Source of the DNA: Glaciimonas sp. CA11.2
GTDB lineage: Bacteria; Pseudomonadota; Gammaproteobacteria; Burkholderiales; Burkholderiaceae_D
Direction of reading: 5' to 3'
Length of the DNA: 64,000 nt
Assembly: GCF_034314045.1 (NCBI RefSeq)
Contig: NZ_JAVIWL010000001.1
Location: 1,116,001 to 1,180,000, forward strand
Shown here: one piece after another, positions 1 through 10,374 of the stretch
How positions within the stretch are numbered: position 1 is the stretch's first letter
Layout of the letters: each line of letters opens with the position of its first letter
Translations under genes and position numbers: made by a program
Notes under the pieces: model-generated
Seen by the model: the letters and a program-made list of their open reading frames with translations, nothing else
What the model was told of the DNA's origin: nothing
The model's database searches: none

Positions 1-124
1 AGGGTTGACGCAACCGGTTTCGACGACTCTGATTGGCGCTGTATTGACGCCTGCTTGACCCTTATTTTGCACAAGCATCTTTAGCAATTTCGGTAAAAAC
101 ACGACTCATGCGACCTATTAGACT
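1..124 (+). other. Left edge: possible tail of the gene upstream of rapZ
   Basis: Two frames are open from the edge: one stops at 56-58 and the other at 82-84. In Burkholderiales rapZ usually follows hprK, so this may be the hprK 3' end. Neither tail is one I recognise, so the assignment is inference from gene order. No terminator or clear promoter is visible before rapZ. Confidence 0.25.
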
Positions 125-1000
125 ATGCGAATAATTCTCATCACTGGCATTTCCGGCTCCGGAAAATCTGTCGCCCTTCGCGTTTTAGAGGATGCTGGCT
201 ACTTCTGCGTCGACAATTTGCCACCGACTTTATTACGGGAATTGGTCGCAACCCGCGTCGACGAGGACATCCAAATGCTCGCAGTTGCCACCGACGCACG
301 TAGCGCCGATTCGTTGGCACGGCTTCCTTCCGATATTAAACAGCTAAAAGCCCAAGGTCATGACGTCAAAGTTATTTTTCTGACCGCCCAAACCGAAGCA
401 TTGATCGCACGCTTTTCTGAGACTCGCCGTAGTCATCCGTTATCGCATCGCTTACGTCCCGGCCAGAATCCCTCAGACCGTATGACGCTGACCGAATGCA
501 TCATTGGGGAACGTGAGTTGCTGGTAGACATTGAAGGTCTTGGTCATATCATCGACACGTCTGATTTGAGTACCAACAAACTACGCGGCTGGATCAAAGA
601 TCTGGTCGATACCGAACACGCCCCGCTGACGTTGCTGTTCGAATCGTTCGCTTTCAAGCATGGCGTGCCACTCGATGCGGATCTGGTGTTTGACGTCCGC
701 ATGCTGCCCAATCCACACTACGATCCGGTCCTGCGCCCGTTGAACGGTCGCGATCAACCGGTCATCGATTTTCTTGACGAGTTGCCGCAGGTCGCGGAGT
801 TACTGCACGACATAGCAGGCTTCATCAGCAAATGGCTTCCGTCCTTTAAACAAGACAATCGTAGCTATCTAACGGTCGCGATCGGTTGTACCGGCGGACA
901 ACATCGGTCCGTTTATATGGTCGAACATCTTGCCCAACATTTTGAAACGACCGAGCATGTAGTCCGGCGTCATCGACAACTTAGCCACGTTGTCAGTTAA
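125..1000 (+). CDS. rapZ: RNase adapter protein RapZ (P-loop nucleotide-binding)
   Basis: The 291-residue protein has the family's Walker A loop GISGSGKS at residues 8-15, followed by [12 protein letters not shown], and the C-terminal signature [11 protein letters not shown] near 253-263. In E. coli RapZ binds the small RNA GlmZ and guides RNase E to it, so controlling glucosamine-6-phosphate synthase. In betaproteobacteria the gene usually sits behind the PTS-related hprK/ptsN, and the RNA partner is not established. Length is close to the usual 280-290. The next gene, mutY, is convergent. Confidence 0.96.
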   Translation: MRIILITGISGSGKSVALRVLEDAGYFCVDNLPPTLLRELVATRVDEDIQMLAVATDARSADSLARLPSDIKQLKAQGHDVKVIFLTAQTEALIARFSETRRSHPLSHRLRPGQNPSDRMTLTECIIGERELLVDIEGLGHIIDTSDLSTNKLRGWIKDLVDTEHAPLTLLFESFAFKHGVPLDADLVFDVRMLPNPHYDPVLRPLNGRDQPVIDFLDELPQVAELLHDIAGFISKWLPSFKQDNRSYLTVAIGCTGGQHRSVYMVEHLAQHFETTEHVVRRHRQLSHVVS

Positions 1001-1078
1001 TTGAGCGACCTATGTCGTTCAATTAATATCTGATCAGGTTTGATGACGCAGTGGCGCATTAAACATTTCGTAGTGCGC

Positions 1079-2284
1079 TTACACAAAAAGATCAGCCTGG
1101 CGAAACACTGCCAGCAATAATTTTTTGACTGGCGCTGGCAACGGTGCATCTGCTAATTTTTCTGCCGAATACCAAACATACGCTGATTGCGCCGCCATAT
1201 TAAGTCGGCGTTCAAGCCGGATTTCATAAGGGGAAATCTGAAGCTTGAAATGGGTGAAAACATGCAGGAAAGACTGTAATGGCTCACACGAAGCCACCGT
1301 ACCAAAGGGGGCTGTCAGCCGCGTCACTGATGATTCAATATCATGCTCCATATCGAACTCTGGCAGCGATAATAATCCGCCCCAAATACCGCTATCTGGT
1401 CGTTGCTCCAGAAGTACCTGGTTTCCATCAACAATCACCAACATACACGTTTGCTTCTCTGGAATTGTCTTTTTCGGCTTACGCACAGGCAACTCCGCCA
1501 CTCTATTAGTCGCCAGCGCAACGCAACGTTGCGCCAAGGGACAAGCCATACAAGACGGTTTGCTGCGCGTGCAAAGTGTTGCTCCTAAATCCATCAGGCC
1601 TTGAGTATAAGATTCGACACCTTGCTCCGGCAACAAATCCACAGCCCGACGCCACATGGGTAACTCAATTTGCTTAGCGCCGGGGTAACCGTCAATACCG
1701 AATACGCGAGCGAATACGCGTTTGACATTACCATCCAAAATAGCTGCGCGCACACCGTAGGAAAACGCAACGATGGCCGCAGCGGTCGACCGTCCGATGC
1801 CAGGCAAATCTTCTAGCAATAAGGGATCGCTGGGAAATACACCACCGTACTCCGCCACAACGCGCTGCGCGCAGCGATGCAAATTGCGGGCGCGCGTGTA
1901 GTAACCCAATCCAGCCCAATGCGCCATCACATCTTCACTCGGCGCTTCTGCCAGACTGTGCAGGCTTGGAAAGCGCACCATAAACTTTTGATAATAAGGA
2001 ATTACCGCTGTCACTTGTGTCTGCTGAAGCATGATTTCCGAGAGCCAGACACGATAGGGATCACGCGTATTTTGCCAAGGTAACGCGTGCCGTCCGTGCT
2101 GTTTCTGCCATCTAATCACAGCATCAGAAAACGTGGGATCAACGTAATGGACGAGGTGCTGATTGTTGTCTGATAGGGTCTTGCTCACGTCCGCGGCAAC
2201 GACACCTTCAGCACTATTGGCAGCGATATTATTCGCAATAAGGACGCCATCACTGGCAAGAGAATTCTTCACGACACGCTTCAT
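1079..2284 (-). CDS. mutY: A/G-specific adenine DNA glycosylase MutY
   Basis: Removes adenine mispaired with 8-oxoguanine. The motif WLSEIMLQQTQV holds the catalytic Glu83. The helix-hairpin-helix LEDLPGIGRSTAAA is at 157-170 and the catalytic Asp184 lies in AILDGNVKRV. The 4Fe-4S cluster cysteines are C238, C245, C248 and C254 (C-x6-C-x2-C-x5-C). A NUDIX-like 8-oxoG recognition domain fills the C-terminus. About 45 residues precede the usual N-terminus (near FSDAVIRWQ) and no strong Shine-Dalgarno supports the ATG at 2284, so an internal start is possible. mutM, of the same GO repair pathway, lies next upstream on the same strand. Confidence 0.96.
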   Translation of the reverse strand: MKRVVKNSLASDGVLIANNIAANSAEGVVAADVSKTLSDNNQHLVHYVDPTFSDAVIRWQKQHGRHALPWQNTRDPYRVWLSEIMLQQTQVTAVIPYYQKFMVRFPSLHSLAEAPSEDVMAHWAGLGYYTRARNLHRCAQRVVAEYGGVFPSDPLLLEDLPGIGRSTAAAIVAFSYGVRAAILDGNVKRVFARVFGIDGYPGAKQIELPMWRRAVDLLPEQGVESYTQGLMDLGATLCTRSKPSCMACPLAQRCVALATNRVAELPVRKPKKTIPEKQTCMLVIVDGNQVLLEQRPDSGIWGGLLSLPEFDMEHDIESSVTRLTAPFGTVASCEPLQSFLHVFTHFKLQISPYEIRLERRLNMAAQSAYVWYSAEKLADAPLPAPVKKLLLAVFRQADLFV

Positions 2285-2508
2285 TTATACGGCTACTTTC
2301 AACGATTGTTTTGTGGGTTAAGCCCATCTGGCGGCGCTTATTTATGCGAAGTCAGCCTCAATTTTGCCCCATTCAACGCATTTGCCTCACTCCGATGCAG
2401 ATTCGATTTTCTATTTAAAACTAGCAATCGGTAACTTCTGGTCTTCGAATAAAGGTCAGTATAGTAAGCGGCTCCGATACGCCGCAGATTAATTGCCATT
2501 ACTTAATT

Positions 2509-3330
2509 TTATTTTTGACACGTTTTACAATAAAAAGTCGAACGCTGCCCTTGCTTCATTTGCTCGATCAACGAACCGCAGACCCGACAAGGCTCTCCGG
2601 CACGATCATAGACAAAATAACTCTGTTGAAAATAGCCAGAGCGGCCATCAGCACCAACAAAATCCCGCAAAGTGCTGCCGCCTTTTTCGATAGCACGCGC
2701 GAGAATATCGCGGATCGCGCTGGCTAATTTAGCATACCGCGCCTTGCCGATCCTCTGTGCGGCAGTCTTTGGATTGATGCCCGCCTCAAATAAACTTTCA
2801 CACGCATAAATATTGCCAACACCAACAACAATATCTCCAGCCAACAATACCTGCTTGATCGGTGCGCTGCGATGACGTGTTTGGGCGTACAAAATATCGC
2901 CTGAAAAAACATCTTCTAACGGTTCCAGTCCAAGCTTGGCCAACAAGACATGCTGCGCAACCGGGCCGTCTTCCATAGCATGCCAGAGTACTGCGCCAAA
3001 ACGACGTGGGTCGTTCATCCGCATCAACTGCTGACCAACAACTAAATCGAAATGATCATGCTTTTTGGGGAGCGTTGCCAGTGGCAAAATACGCAAATTT
3101 CCTGACATGCCAAGGTGAACGATCAAGGTACCATGATCAAAATGAATCAATAAATATTTACCACGTCGGCCCGTACCGCGAACCGTGCGACCGCTCAGAC
3201 TTAACGACAGTTCCAAGGGAAAAGGCCAACGCAGTCCACTCCGCCGTAACACTACTTCGGTAACCATCTTGCCTTCAATATAAGGCGCGACCCCACGTCT
3301 CGTCACTTCAACTTCTGGGAGTTCTGGCAT
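2509..3330 (-). CDS. mutM: Formamidopyrimidine-DNA glycosylase MutM (Fpg)
   Basis: Bifunctional glycosylase/AP lyase that excises 8-oxoguanine and formamidopyrimidines. I place the start at the ATG at 3330 rather than at 3339, because the enzyme must begin MPELPEVE: after Met removal the N-terminal proline is the catalytic nucleophile and the next Glu is essential. The C-terminus has the family zinc finger C-x2-C-x16-C-x2-C ending in CKTCQK. Length is 273 residues, normal for Fpg. The gap to mutY is 224 bases, so co-transcription is uncertain. Confidence 0.97.
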   Translation of the reverse strand: MPELPEVEVTRRGVAPYIEGKMVTEVVLRRSGLRWPFPLELSLSLSGRTVRGTGRRGKYLLIHFDHGTLIVHLGMSGNLRILPLATLPKKHDHFDLVVGQQLMRMNDPRRFGAVLWHAMEDGPVAQHVLLAKLGLEPLEDVFSGDILYAQTRHRSAPIKQVLLAGDIVVGVGNIYACESLFEAGINPKTAAQRIGKARYAKLASAIRDILARAIEKGGSTLRDFVGADGRSGYFQQSYFVYDRAGEPCRVCGSLIEQMKQGQRSTFYCKTCQK

Positions 3331-3723
3331 AACGTACACGCATTCAAAAAAGTTAGATGATGATAACCCGATGATATCACTTTGAAAATCAGCCCATTAT
3401 CTTACTGCGTAGTCACGAGTGACCATCGATTTGGCGCTCACTTCGCAATAAACACACGAACACACCTCAAAATGCCGGGTGCATTTCAGCTATGCCGTTT
3501 TTTACGCGACGTTATTGTGAACTTGGAATAGACCAGCGCCGTTAAGGCCGCAAATAGTAAGCGGATTCTAAGATAACGCGTAAACTGCAATCCCGTGGGG
3601 CAGTCGCACATTCCGCTCTGGTTGGGCGTAAAATCAAGGCTAACTTTAAAAAGTTTAGCTGCAGCAAACACTGATTTTATTAGAACTGCCCTACAACTCT
3701 GCTTTGCTAGTCAGGATAATGCC
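3331..3723. other. Divergent intergenic region, mutM / TPR lipoprotein
   Basis: The region separates mutM (minus) from the TPR lipoprotein (plus) if the latter starts at 3724. The frame is open back to 3595, but that upstream part has no hydrophobic signal and no family character, so I treat it as leader. No clear operator or terminator was found. Confidence 0.4.
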
Positions 3724-5517
3724 TTGAAAAAAGCTCTTGCCATTGTAACGCTCTCGACCTTGTTGTCTGCATGTGCAGGCCTGGCGCCAACCAATAGCAC
3801 CGGTGATACGAAAGATACGCCCACCGAAAAAATGGCGTCGTCTGCGCCAAAATCGGATGACGACACATCCGATGCCAACGTTAAGAAGGCCGATGAGCAC
3901 CTACCGTTGGTCGAATTAACCAGTGAAATTTTGTTCAAAGAGTTGAGCTCTGAGATCGCATTTCAGCGCGGCAACTGGCAATCAGCCTACGTCACATTAA
4001 TGAGTGTGGCTAAACAGACCCGCGATCCGCGTCCGGCCCGTCGCGCTGCCGAAATGGCACTCAGCGCCAAACAAGCCGGCGACGCATTGGTCGCCATTCG
4101 CTTGTGGCGTGAACTTGCCCCCGATTCAGAAGAGGCAACACAGTATTTTCTCGGCTTCATCATACTGAGCAATAATCTGGCAGAAGCACAGCCAATTTTG
4201 GAACAGCGAGTGGCGAATGCCACGCCGCAAACGCGCGGATTGATCATCTTCCAAATTCAGCGTCTGTTAAGTCGCGCGCAAGACAAAGTCGCTGCCATGC
4301 GGATGCTCGAAACCATTGTAGCGCCGTATTTAAGCATGCCGGAAGCGCATCTGGCGCTGGCGCAATCAGCTTTCTCGAATGGCGACAGTCCTCGCGCAAT
4401 CGAAGAAGCCAATCTCGGATTGCAACTGAAACCGGATTCTGAGCTGGCGATCCTGACTGTGGCGCAAGTCGCACCAGACAAAGTAATTGCAGGCAAAGCA
4501 CTAACCGATTTTCTCGCGTCCCACCCTAAAGCGCGTGAAGTCCGCATCGCCTATGCACGCACTTTGGTCGAACAAAAAGAATACGATAAGGCCCGCGCTC
4601 AATTTGAAATATTACTTAAAACTGACAAAGAGGATTTGACCACGCTGTTGGCCCTCGGTTTGCTTAACGCCCAAATTGGCGACACCAAAACGGCCGAAAA
4701 ATACCTCACCCAATATGTTGATAAACTCGAAACGCATCCAGACGAAAATCGCGATAACACCCAAGCGCTTCAGATTTTGGCCCAAATGGCTGCAGAGCGA
4801 AATGATATTGACGGCGCACTCAAATGGCTCGCCAAGGTTGGTCCGGGTGAAGCTTACCTTGACACCCAGTTAAGACGCGCGCAATTAATAGCGAAACGTG
4901 GCGATATCGATGGCGCTAGAAAAGTTCTGGCACAAATCGAAACCAATGGCGAGGGCGAAGAAGTTCAGGTTACACAAGTCGACGCACAATTCTTGCGCGA
5001 TGCGAATCGCAATATAGAAGCGCTACACGTTCTCGAAGTCGCGCTCAAACACTATCCAAAAAATACCGATCTGTTGTACGACTATGCCATGGTGGCGGAG
5101 AAACTCGACAAAGTTGCTGTCATGGAGACATCGCTGCGCAAATTGATCGAAATTGCACCTAATAGCCAGCAAGCGTACAACGCACTGGGTTACTCGCTCG
5201 CCGAGCGCAATATTCGGCTCCCGGAAGCGTTGGTTCTTATTAAGAAAGCGCTGTCACTTGCCCCTCAAGACCCATTTATTCTCGATAGCATGGGATGGGT
5301 AGAATTTCGGATGGGCAATCTGACAGAGGCAGAAGTCCACCTGCGCGCGGCTTACGGTAAATTACCCGATGTTGAAATCGGCGTTCATTTAGGGGAAGTC
5401 TTATGGACTACCGGAAAAAAAGAAGAAGCACAAAAGATATGGCGCGAACTCCGGGCCAAAGATCCTAAAAACGCCGCATTAACCAGCACGCTGACACGCC
5501 TGCACGTCCGCCTATGA
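3724..5517 (+). CDS. Tetratricopeptide-repeat outer-membrane lipoprotein
   Basis: 597 residues from a TTG start at 3724, chosen because AGGA lies 7 bases upstream (3713-3716) and the product then begins with a compact lipoprotein signal: MKKALAIVTLSTLLSAC, with lipobox LSAC and Cys17. The rest is alpha-helical with many TPR-like repeats, for example in the blocks around YDKARAQFEILLKTD and LVLIKKALSLAPQDPFILDS. The stop overlaps the start of lolB (ATGA), so the two are translationally coupled. Betaproteobacteria commonly carry such a TPR protein before lolB. A role in envelope assembly is inference. Translation from 3595 would bury the signal peptide and is less likely. Confidence 0.85.
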   Translation: MKKALAIVTLSTLLSACAGLAPTNSTGDTKDTPTEKMASSAPKSDDDTSDANVKKADEHLPLVELTSEILFKELSSEIAFQRGNWQSAYVTLMSVAKQTRDPRPARRAAEMALSAKQAGDALVAIRLWRELAPDSEEATQYFLGFIILSNNLAEAQPILEQRVANATPQTRGLIIFQIQRLLSRAQDKVAAMRMLETIVAPYLSMPEAHLALAQSAFSNGDSPRAIEEANLGLQLKPDSELAILTVAQVAPDKVIAGKALTDFLASHPKAREVRIAYARTLVEQKEYDKARAQFEILLKTDKEDLTTLLALGLLNAQIGDTKTAEKYLTQYVDKLETHPDENRDNTQALQILAQMAAERNDIDGALKWLAKVGPGEAYLDTQLRRAQLIAKRGDIDGARKVLAQIETNGEGEEVQVTQVDAQFLRDANRNIEALHVLEVALKHYPKNTDLLYDYAMVAEKLDKVAVMETSLRKLIEIAPNSQQAYNALGYSLAERNIRLPEALVLIKKALSLAPQDPFILDSMGWVEFRMGNLTEAEVHLRAAYGKLPDVEIGVHLGEVLWTTGKKEEAQKIWRELRAKDPKNAALTSTLTRLHVRL

Positions 5518-6269
5518 TAATGCCTTGGATTGTCCGCCTTTGGCAGCAGAGGATGAGCACAGACATCCCGTCAGGGTTGAATGCGTTGATTTCCAGCGGC
5601 GGACTGGGATTTCATCGGAAATTAGCGCAGTTGACAAAGCGCACTACTTTTACCGCCATTAGCCTGGCTGCCGCTTTGACGATCAGCGGTTGCGCGGCAC
5701 TCACAACGCCTGCGCCACCACCCGCTTCAGCTATTAATGGCGTTAGTCGTTCGTATCATCAGGCGATTGATTTAAGTGGGCGGTTGTCGGTCCGCTATCA
5801 ACAGGATGGCAAAGAACAAGCGCTGCACGGCAGCTTCACCTGGGCGCAAACTAGCCAGCACACGCTCGTTACGTTGCTTTCCCCGCTGGGTCAAACTTTG
5901 GCGACCATTGATATAACACCCAAACAATCAACTCTTCATCAAGCCGGTCAGCCATCACGCACGGCAGCAGATGTCGATCTATTGACCGCGCAAGCACTGG
6001 GATGGCCACTGCCCATTGCGGGTCTGCGGGACTGGTTGCAGGGCTTTGGTACTGATGTCAATAGCAAACCCTTTAACGTCAATCCGGCCAGCGATAACGG
6101 GGTGACAACCGTTACTACCACCGATCACTGGTCCATTCAATATGCTAGTTGGCAGCCTGCAGAAGGCGCCGCCAACCCCCTGCCGAAACGCATTGATCTG
6201 ACGCGCAATACCGCGCAAGCTGGCGACGTGGCTATCCGTATCGTGATTGATAGCGCGCAGCCGCACTAA
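5514..6269 (+). CDS. lolB: Outer-membrane lipoprotein receptor LolB
   Basis: LolB takes lipoproteins from the periplasmic carrier LolA and inserts them in the outer membrane. The signal ends in the lipobox ISGC (Cys60 counting from 5514). The mature part shows LolB features such as SGRLSVRYQ and GSFTWAQ near the N-terminus and the ALGWPLPIAGLRDWLQG segment. From the ATG that overlaps the TPR stop, about 39 residues precede the hydrophobic signal. A TTG at 5631 would give a normal-length signal but has a weak Shine-Dalgarno, so the start is uncertain. ispE follows. Confidence 0.92.
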   Translation: MIMPWIVRLWQQRMSTDIPSGLNALISSGGLGFHRKLAQLTKRTTFTAISLAAALTISGCAALTTPAPPPASAINGVSRSYHQAIDLSGRLSVRYQQDGKEQALHGSFTWAQTSQHTLVTLLSPLGQTLATIDITPKQSTLHQAGQPSRTAADVDLLTAQALGWPLPIAGLRDWLQGFGTDVNSKPFNVNPASDNGVTTVTTTDHWSIQYASWQPAEGAANPLPKRIDLTRNTAQAGDVAIRIVIDSAQPH

Positions 6270-6381
6270 ATCGTGCCATTGCATTCTTACAGACCAAAGC
6301 GGTCAGTGAGATTGCGAATGGATGGCCTTAATTCAGCATGTGCGCCATTTTCGGCGCTTATTACCCGCACCTTTATCCGTT

Positions 6382-7245
6382 ATGACCCGTACGCTTAAAA
6401 ACTGCCCTGCTCCTGCCAAATTAAACCTTTTCCTGCACGTTAATGGGCGGCGCGCAGACGGATATCATCTATTGCAGACAGTGTTTCAATTGCTTGATTA
6501 CTGTGATCTGCTGGACTTCGAAACACGGGACGACGGGATCATTCAACGTATTACCGACATTCCAGGTATACCGGCGGAAACTGACCTGATCGTGCGCGCG
6601 GCAAAATTGCTACAAACGGCGATGCAAAAAAAATTAGGTCAACCACCACCCGGCGCCAACATTACCGTAAACAAAATATTGCCGATGGGCGGTGGTCTGG
6701 GAGGCGGCTCATCGGATGCCGCAACGACACTAATGGCACTAAATCACCTATGGGACGGTGGTTTCAGCCGCGCAGAGTTAATGGTGATCGGGCTGCAATT
6801 AGGAGCGGATGTACCATTTTTTATATTCGGTCAAAATGCATTTGCCGAGGGTGTTGGCGAGACGCTGATGCCAGTCGATACCCGGGATTACTGGTACATC
6901 GTCATCGAACCCGGCGTTCAAATTTCCACTTCGTTAATATTTTCGTCAGAAGAATTGACACGGACGACAAAATTGGTCAAAATAGCGGACTTTTCAGGGC
7001 ATCAGGATTGCTTCGGAAAGAATGATTTACAAATCGTTGCTACCAAGCTTTTTCCAGCTGTTGCCGAAGTCATTAATTGGCTGAACGCATATGGAAATGC
7101 GCGGATGACCGGTTCTGGTGCATGCGTCTTCTGCGCCTTTGAACAGGAAAGTCAAGCCGATGAAGTACTGAAATTAGTACCTCAACGTTGGAAAGTGTGG
7201 AAAGCTAAAGGAATAAGCTTCCATCCTTTAAAAGATTTGCTATAA
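6382..7245 (+). CDS. ispE: 4-diphosphocytidyl-2-C-methyl-D-erythritol kinase
   Basis: ATP-dependent kinase of the MEP isoprenoid pathway and a GHMP-family member. The motif PMGGGLGGGSSDAATTL is the ATP-binding GHMP loop, and the N-terminus CPAPAKLNLFLHV is typical. I start at the ATG at 6382 (287 residues) because the 20 residues before it in the open frame (from 6322) are outside the family. The C-terminal MTGSGACVFCAF is the third GHMP motif. The stop codon overlaps a promoter-like TATAAT for the following tRNA. Confidence 0.95.
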   Translation: MTRTLKNCPAPAKLNLFLHVNGRRADGYHLLQTVFQLLDYCDLLDFETRDDGIIQRITDIPGIPAETDLIVRAAKLLQTAMQKKLGQPPPGANITVNKILPMGGGLGGGSSDAATTLMALNHLWDGGFSRAELMVIGLQLGADVPFFIFGQNAFAEGVGETLMPVDTRDYWYIVIEPGVQISTSLIFSSEELTRTTKLVKIADFSGHQDCFGKNDLQIVATKLFPAVAEVINWLNAYGNARMTGSGACVFCAFEQESQADEVLKLVPQRWKVWKAKGISFHPLKDLL

Positions 7246-7246
7246 T
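7238..7246 (+). promoter_or_regulatory. Extended -10 promoter element for tRNA-Gln
   Basis: TGCTATAAT matches the extended -10 consensus TGnTATAAT exactly and overlaps the ispE stop codon. The -35 region is poor (TTCCAT about 16 bases upstream), as expected for an extended -10 promoter. A transcript from about 7253 would carry a leader of roughly 70 bases before the tRNA. Assignment is by match and position only. Confidence 0.5.
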
Positions 7247-7324
7247 CTGGTCCCTAATTCGTTGGTCATGAAATGCAAGCGCTAGATTAGCGCATTGACG
7301 ATTTTGATCGACAACAAGTTGCGT

Positions 7325-7401
7325 AGGGGAGTCGCCAAGTTGGTTAAGGCACTGGATTTTGATTCCAGCATTCGAAGGTTCGAGTCCTTCCTCCCCTGCC
7401 A
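7325..7401 (+). tRNA. tRNA-Gln (anticodon TTG)
   Basis: A complete 77-base cloverleaf. The acceptor stem AGGGGAG pairs with CTCCCCT, the D arm is GCC/GGC, and the anticodon stem CTGGA/TCCAG holds loop TTTTGAT with anticodon TTG at 7359-7361. The T stem GAAGG/CCTTC has loop TTCGAGT. The 3' CCA is encoded at 7399-7401. Its position between ispE and prs is conserved in Burkholderiales. Confidence 0.97.
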
Positions 7402-7632
7402 TAAAGTTCTTGTGCTATCCGTATCTGTTGGTAGTACAAAATAATTAACACCAAGGCAGCAAGAGAAACAGCGTTTTATGTGGCAGCAACACCGCCCGTA
7501 GCATCGCGAAAAATACGACAATACAAGAACAAGCCGCCAACGCAAGACTGTCGCAGTCGGGCATTGTCGGCTTTTTAACTTGGATTTTCAACTTGGCTTT
7601 TTAACTTTTAACGACTGTACTCAGGGATCTCC

Positions 7633-8586
7633 ATGGCACTCGAAAACCTTATGGTTTTTACCGGCAACGCAAACCCGGAACTAGCTATTGGAGTTGCCAA
7701 ACAGCTCGGCATTCCGTTGGGCAAAGCGAACGTCACCAAATTCTCTGATGGTGAAATAGCCGTCGAAATTAACGAAAATGTCCGTGGTAAAGACGTCTTC
7801 GTTCTGCAATCGACCTGCGCGCCGACCAACGACAGCTTAATGGAAATCATGTTGATGGTTGATGCACTTAAACGTGCTTCTGCTGGTCGCATTACTGCGG
7901 CAATTCCTTACTTTGGTTATGCTCGCCAGGATCGCCGTCCGCGCTCAGCGCGCGTTGCGATTTCGGCAAAAGTGGTTGCCAATATGTTGCAGGAAGCTGG
8001 CGTTGAACGTGTATTGATTATGGATCTGCATGCAGACCAAATTCAGGGATTTTTCGACATCCCTGTTGACAATATCTACGCGTCGCCCATTTTATTGGGT
8101 GACCTGGTAAGCAAAAATTATGATGATCTGCTGGTCGTTTCTCCAGATGTCGGCGGCGTAGTACGTGCTCGGGCTCTGGCAAAACGTCTGAATTGCGATC
8201 TGGCTATTATCGATAAACGTCGTCCAAAAGCCAACGTTTCCGAAGTCATGAACATCATCGGTGAAGTCGAAGGCCGTAACTGCGTGATTATGGATGACAT
8301 GGTCGATACCGCCGGCACCCTGACCAAAGCAGCTGAAGTATTGAAAGAACGCGGCGCGAAGAAGGTCGTTGCTTATTGTACGCACCCGGTATTGTCCGGT
8401 CCGGCCCTCGAGCGCATCGTCAATTCTCCGCTAGACGAATTAGTGGTAGTCGACACGATTCCACTTTCTGCCGAAGCAAAAGCCTGCGGCAAGATTCGCC
8501 AATTGTCATGCGCAGAGTTGCTAGCCGAGACATTCAAGCGCATTAGCAGAGGCGACTCAGTCATGTCGCTATTTGCTGAATCGTAA
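7633..8586 (+). CDS. prs: Ribose-phosphate pyrophosphokinase
   Basis: Makes PRPP from ribose-5-phosphate and ATP for purine, pyrimidine, histidine, tryptophan and NAD synthesis. The protein is 317 residues, a normal class I length. Visible motifs are the catalytic flexible loop around [28 protein letters not shown] (Mg/PRPP site) and the PRPP loop [13 protein letters not shown]. Start ATG at 7633, about 230 bases after the tRNA. rplY follows after about 120 bases. Confidence 0.97.
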   Translation: MALENLMVFTGNANPELAIGVAKQLGIPLGKANVTKFSDGEIAVEINENVRGKDVFVLQSTCAPTNDSLMEIMLMVDALKRASAGRITAAIPYFGYARQDRRPRSARVAISAKVVANMLQEAGVERVLIMDLHADQIQGFFDIPVDNIYASPILLGDLVSKNYDDLLVVSPDVGGVVRARALAKRLNCDLAIIDKRRPKANVSEVMNIIGEVEGRNCVIMDDMVDTAGTLTKAAEVLKERGAKKVVAYCTHPVLSGPALERIVNSPLDELVVVDTIPLSAEAKACGKIRQLSCAELLAETFKRISRGDSVMSLFAES

Positions 8587-8707
8587 TATTTTTTAAGAAT
8601 TTATACCCCCCGAACTGGGATTTTCCCTTTCGGTGGTGTACTTAAATCCCCTGGTCGCGGGAGATTTTTACCGCAAGATGCAAATCTTGCAAACATGGAG
8701 TTTCAAA

Positions 8708-9328
8708 ATGAAAGTTATCGCATTTGTTCGCAAAGAGCTGGGTACCGGAGCGAGCCGCCGCCTGCGCATTGCTGGCCAAACACCAGGAATCGTATACGGT
8801 GGTTCTGACGCGCCAGTTAACCTGTCGCTCGATCACAACGCGCTTTACCACGCGCTGAAGAAAGAAGCATTCCACTCTTCGATCCTTGATCTGGAAATCG
8901 ACGGCGCTGTGCAAAAAGTGTTGTTGCGCGACTTCCAAGTCCACGCATACAAACAGTTAGTCTTGCACGCAGATTTCCAACGCGTAGACGCGACACACGC
9001 GATCCACGTTAAAGTCCCACTGCATTTCATCAACGCAGACGTTTCGCCAGCAGTGAAATTGTCGGCTGGTATCATCAGCCACGTTATCACTGACCTGGAC
9101 ATTTCTTGCTTGCCTAAAGACTTGCCAGAGTTCGTCGAAGTTGATCTGTCCGCTCTGGATGTGGGTCACTCGATTCACTTGGTCGACCTGAAGTTGCCTA
9201 ATGGCGTGACAGTTGTCAGCCAGGAAAATCTGACAATCGCAACTGCTGCGATTCCAGCTGGTAAGGTTGAAGCTGAAGTACCTGCTTCCGTTGTTGCCGC
9301 TGCTGCTCCTGCTGCAGAAAAAAAATAA
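8708..9328 (+). CDS. rplY: 50S ribosomal protein L25 (long CTC form)
   Basis: 5S rRNA-binding protein. I start at the ATG at 8708, preceded by GGAG in CATGGAGTTTCAAA, because the family begins [20 protein letters not shown]; the open frame runs back to 8633 but that part is not L25. The product is 206 residues, with an N-terminal L25 domain (about 1-90), a C-terminal TL5/CTC beta domain (about 95-180) and an Ala-rich tail ending in AAAEKK. It lies between prs and pth as usual, with a strong terminator behind it. Confidence 0.96.
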   Translation: MKVIAFVRKELGTGASRRLRIAGQTPGIVYGGSDAPVNLSLDHNALYHALKKEAFHSSILDLEIDGAVQKVLLRDFQVHAYKQLVLHADFQRVDATHAIHVKVPLHFINADVSPAVKLSAGIISHVITDLDISCLPKDLPEFVEVDLSALDVGHSIHLVDLKLPNGVTVVSQENLTIATAAIPAGKVEAEVPASVVAAAAPAAEKK

Positions 9329-9360
9329 TGTAATTAGTCAGCATGTTTTGTGACGAGAGA

Positions 9361-9388
9361 ACCCGCCCCTTGTGGCGGGTTTTTTTTA
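9361..9388 (+). terminator. Rho-independent terminator after rplY
   Basis: Perfect 7-bp stem ACCCGCC/GGCGGGT with a 6-base loop, followed by a run of T at 9381-9387. It ends the prs-rplY unit, so pth has its own promoter. Confidence 0.9.
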
Positions 9389-9609
9389 TTACCATCCTTA
9401 TACCCAACTAATCCACGATCCCTAACCAGCTATCGGACGATCCCAATCACGATAGTCGTAACATTGACGGTGAACTAACCAGATTGCAACAGTTGGGTAT
9501 TTACCCCTAAAATCGATACAAGAGCGTAAAGCTGCCTAATGGGATGTAAGCAAAATGCCATTCGCGTTTATATCGCCTCAAATCCACCGCACGCTTTATT
9601 CGGAATCTC

Positions 9610-10194
9610 ATGTCTATTCGCCTCATCGTTGGCCTCGGTAATCCCGGCCCGGAATACGAGCAAACACGCCATAACGCCGGCTTCTGGCTAGTCGACAATC
9701 TGGCGCAAGATCTCGGCTGCAGCCTTCAGCGCAAAGCTGATTTCAAAGCACTCATGGTAAAAACAAGAATTAATGCGCAAGAAGTATGGCTTCTTGAACC
9801 GCAAACCTTCATGAATCGTTCCGGCCAATCCGTCGGCGCATTAGCGCGCTTTTATAAAATTTCTCCTGAGGAAGTTTTAGTGGTACATGACGAACTGGAT
9901 TTGTTACCAGGCATCGCCAAACTAAAAAAAGGCGGTTCATCCGGTGGTCACAATGGCCTAAAAGATATTACCGCTGCACTCGGAACGCAAGACTACTGGC
10001 GCTTGCGCATCGGCATCGGACACCCGCGCACCTTAAATTTACAACAGGCTGTGGCTGACTTTGTCTTGCATCGACCACGTAAAGAAGAACAACCACTCCT
10101 TGATGAGGCCATCGCAGAAAGCCTAAAAGTCATCCCAATGCTGTGCGACGGCAAATTTTCTGAAGCAACCATGCTATTGCATACCGCCAAATAA
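9610..10194 (+). CDS. pth: Peptidyl-tRNA hydrolase
   Basis: Releases peptides from dropped-off peptidyl-tRNA. The protein is 194 residues. The N-terminal signature [17 protein letters not shown] contains Asn11 and catalytic His21. [12 protein letters not shown] holds the substrate-binding Asn, and HDELDLLPG the conserved Asp. [12 protein letters not shown] is the family glycine-rich loop. The gene is monocistronic by appearance, because a terminator precedes it and 180 bases follow. Confidence 0.97.
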   Translation: MSIRLIVGLGNPGPEYEQTRHNAGFWLVDNLAQDLGCSLQRKADFKALMVKTRINAQEVWLLEPQTFMNRSGQSVGALARFYKISPEEVLVVHDELDLLPGIAKLKKGGSSGGHNGLKDITAALGTQDYWRLRIGIGHPRTLNLQQAVADFVLHRPRKEEQPLLDEAIAESLKVIPMLCDGKFSEATMLLHTAK

Positions 10195-10374
10195 GCTCCG
10201 CTGATGCGTTGCGCCATTAGATCAAGAGAGAAATTCAGCTTCATTTGGACGCTAATCGACCCATTTTAAGACGCATTTAATATAAAAACATTGTCAACCA
10301 ATTCAATTTGATAGCGTTTTGATATCGTACCGCTGCCCATGCGGTTAACACTTCAACCACTAGAAGGAGTGAAA

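Noticed and set aside
3595..3723. N-terminal extension of the TPR lipoprotein frame
   Set aside because: It would bury the lipoprotein signal; the TTG at 3724 has a proper Shine-Dalgarno.
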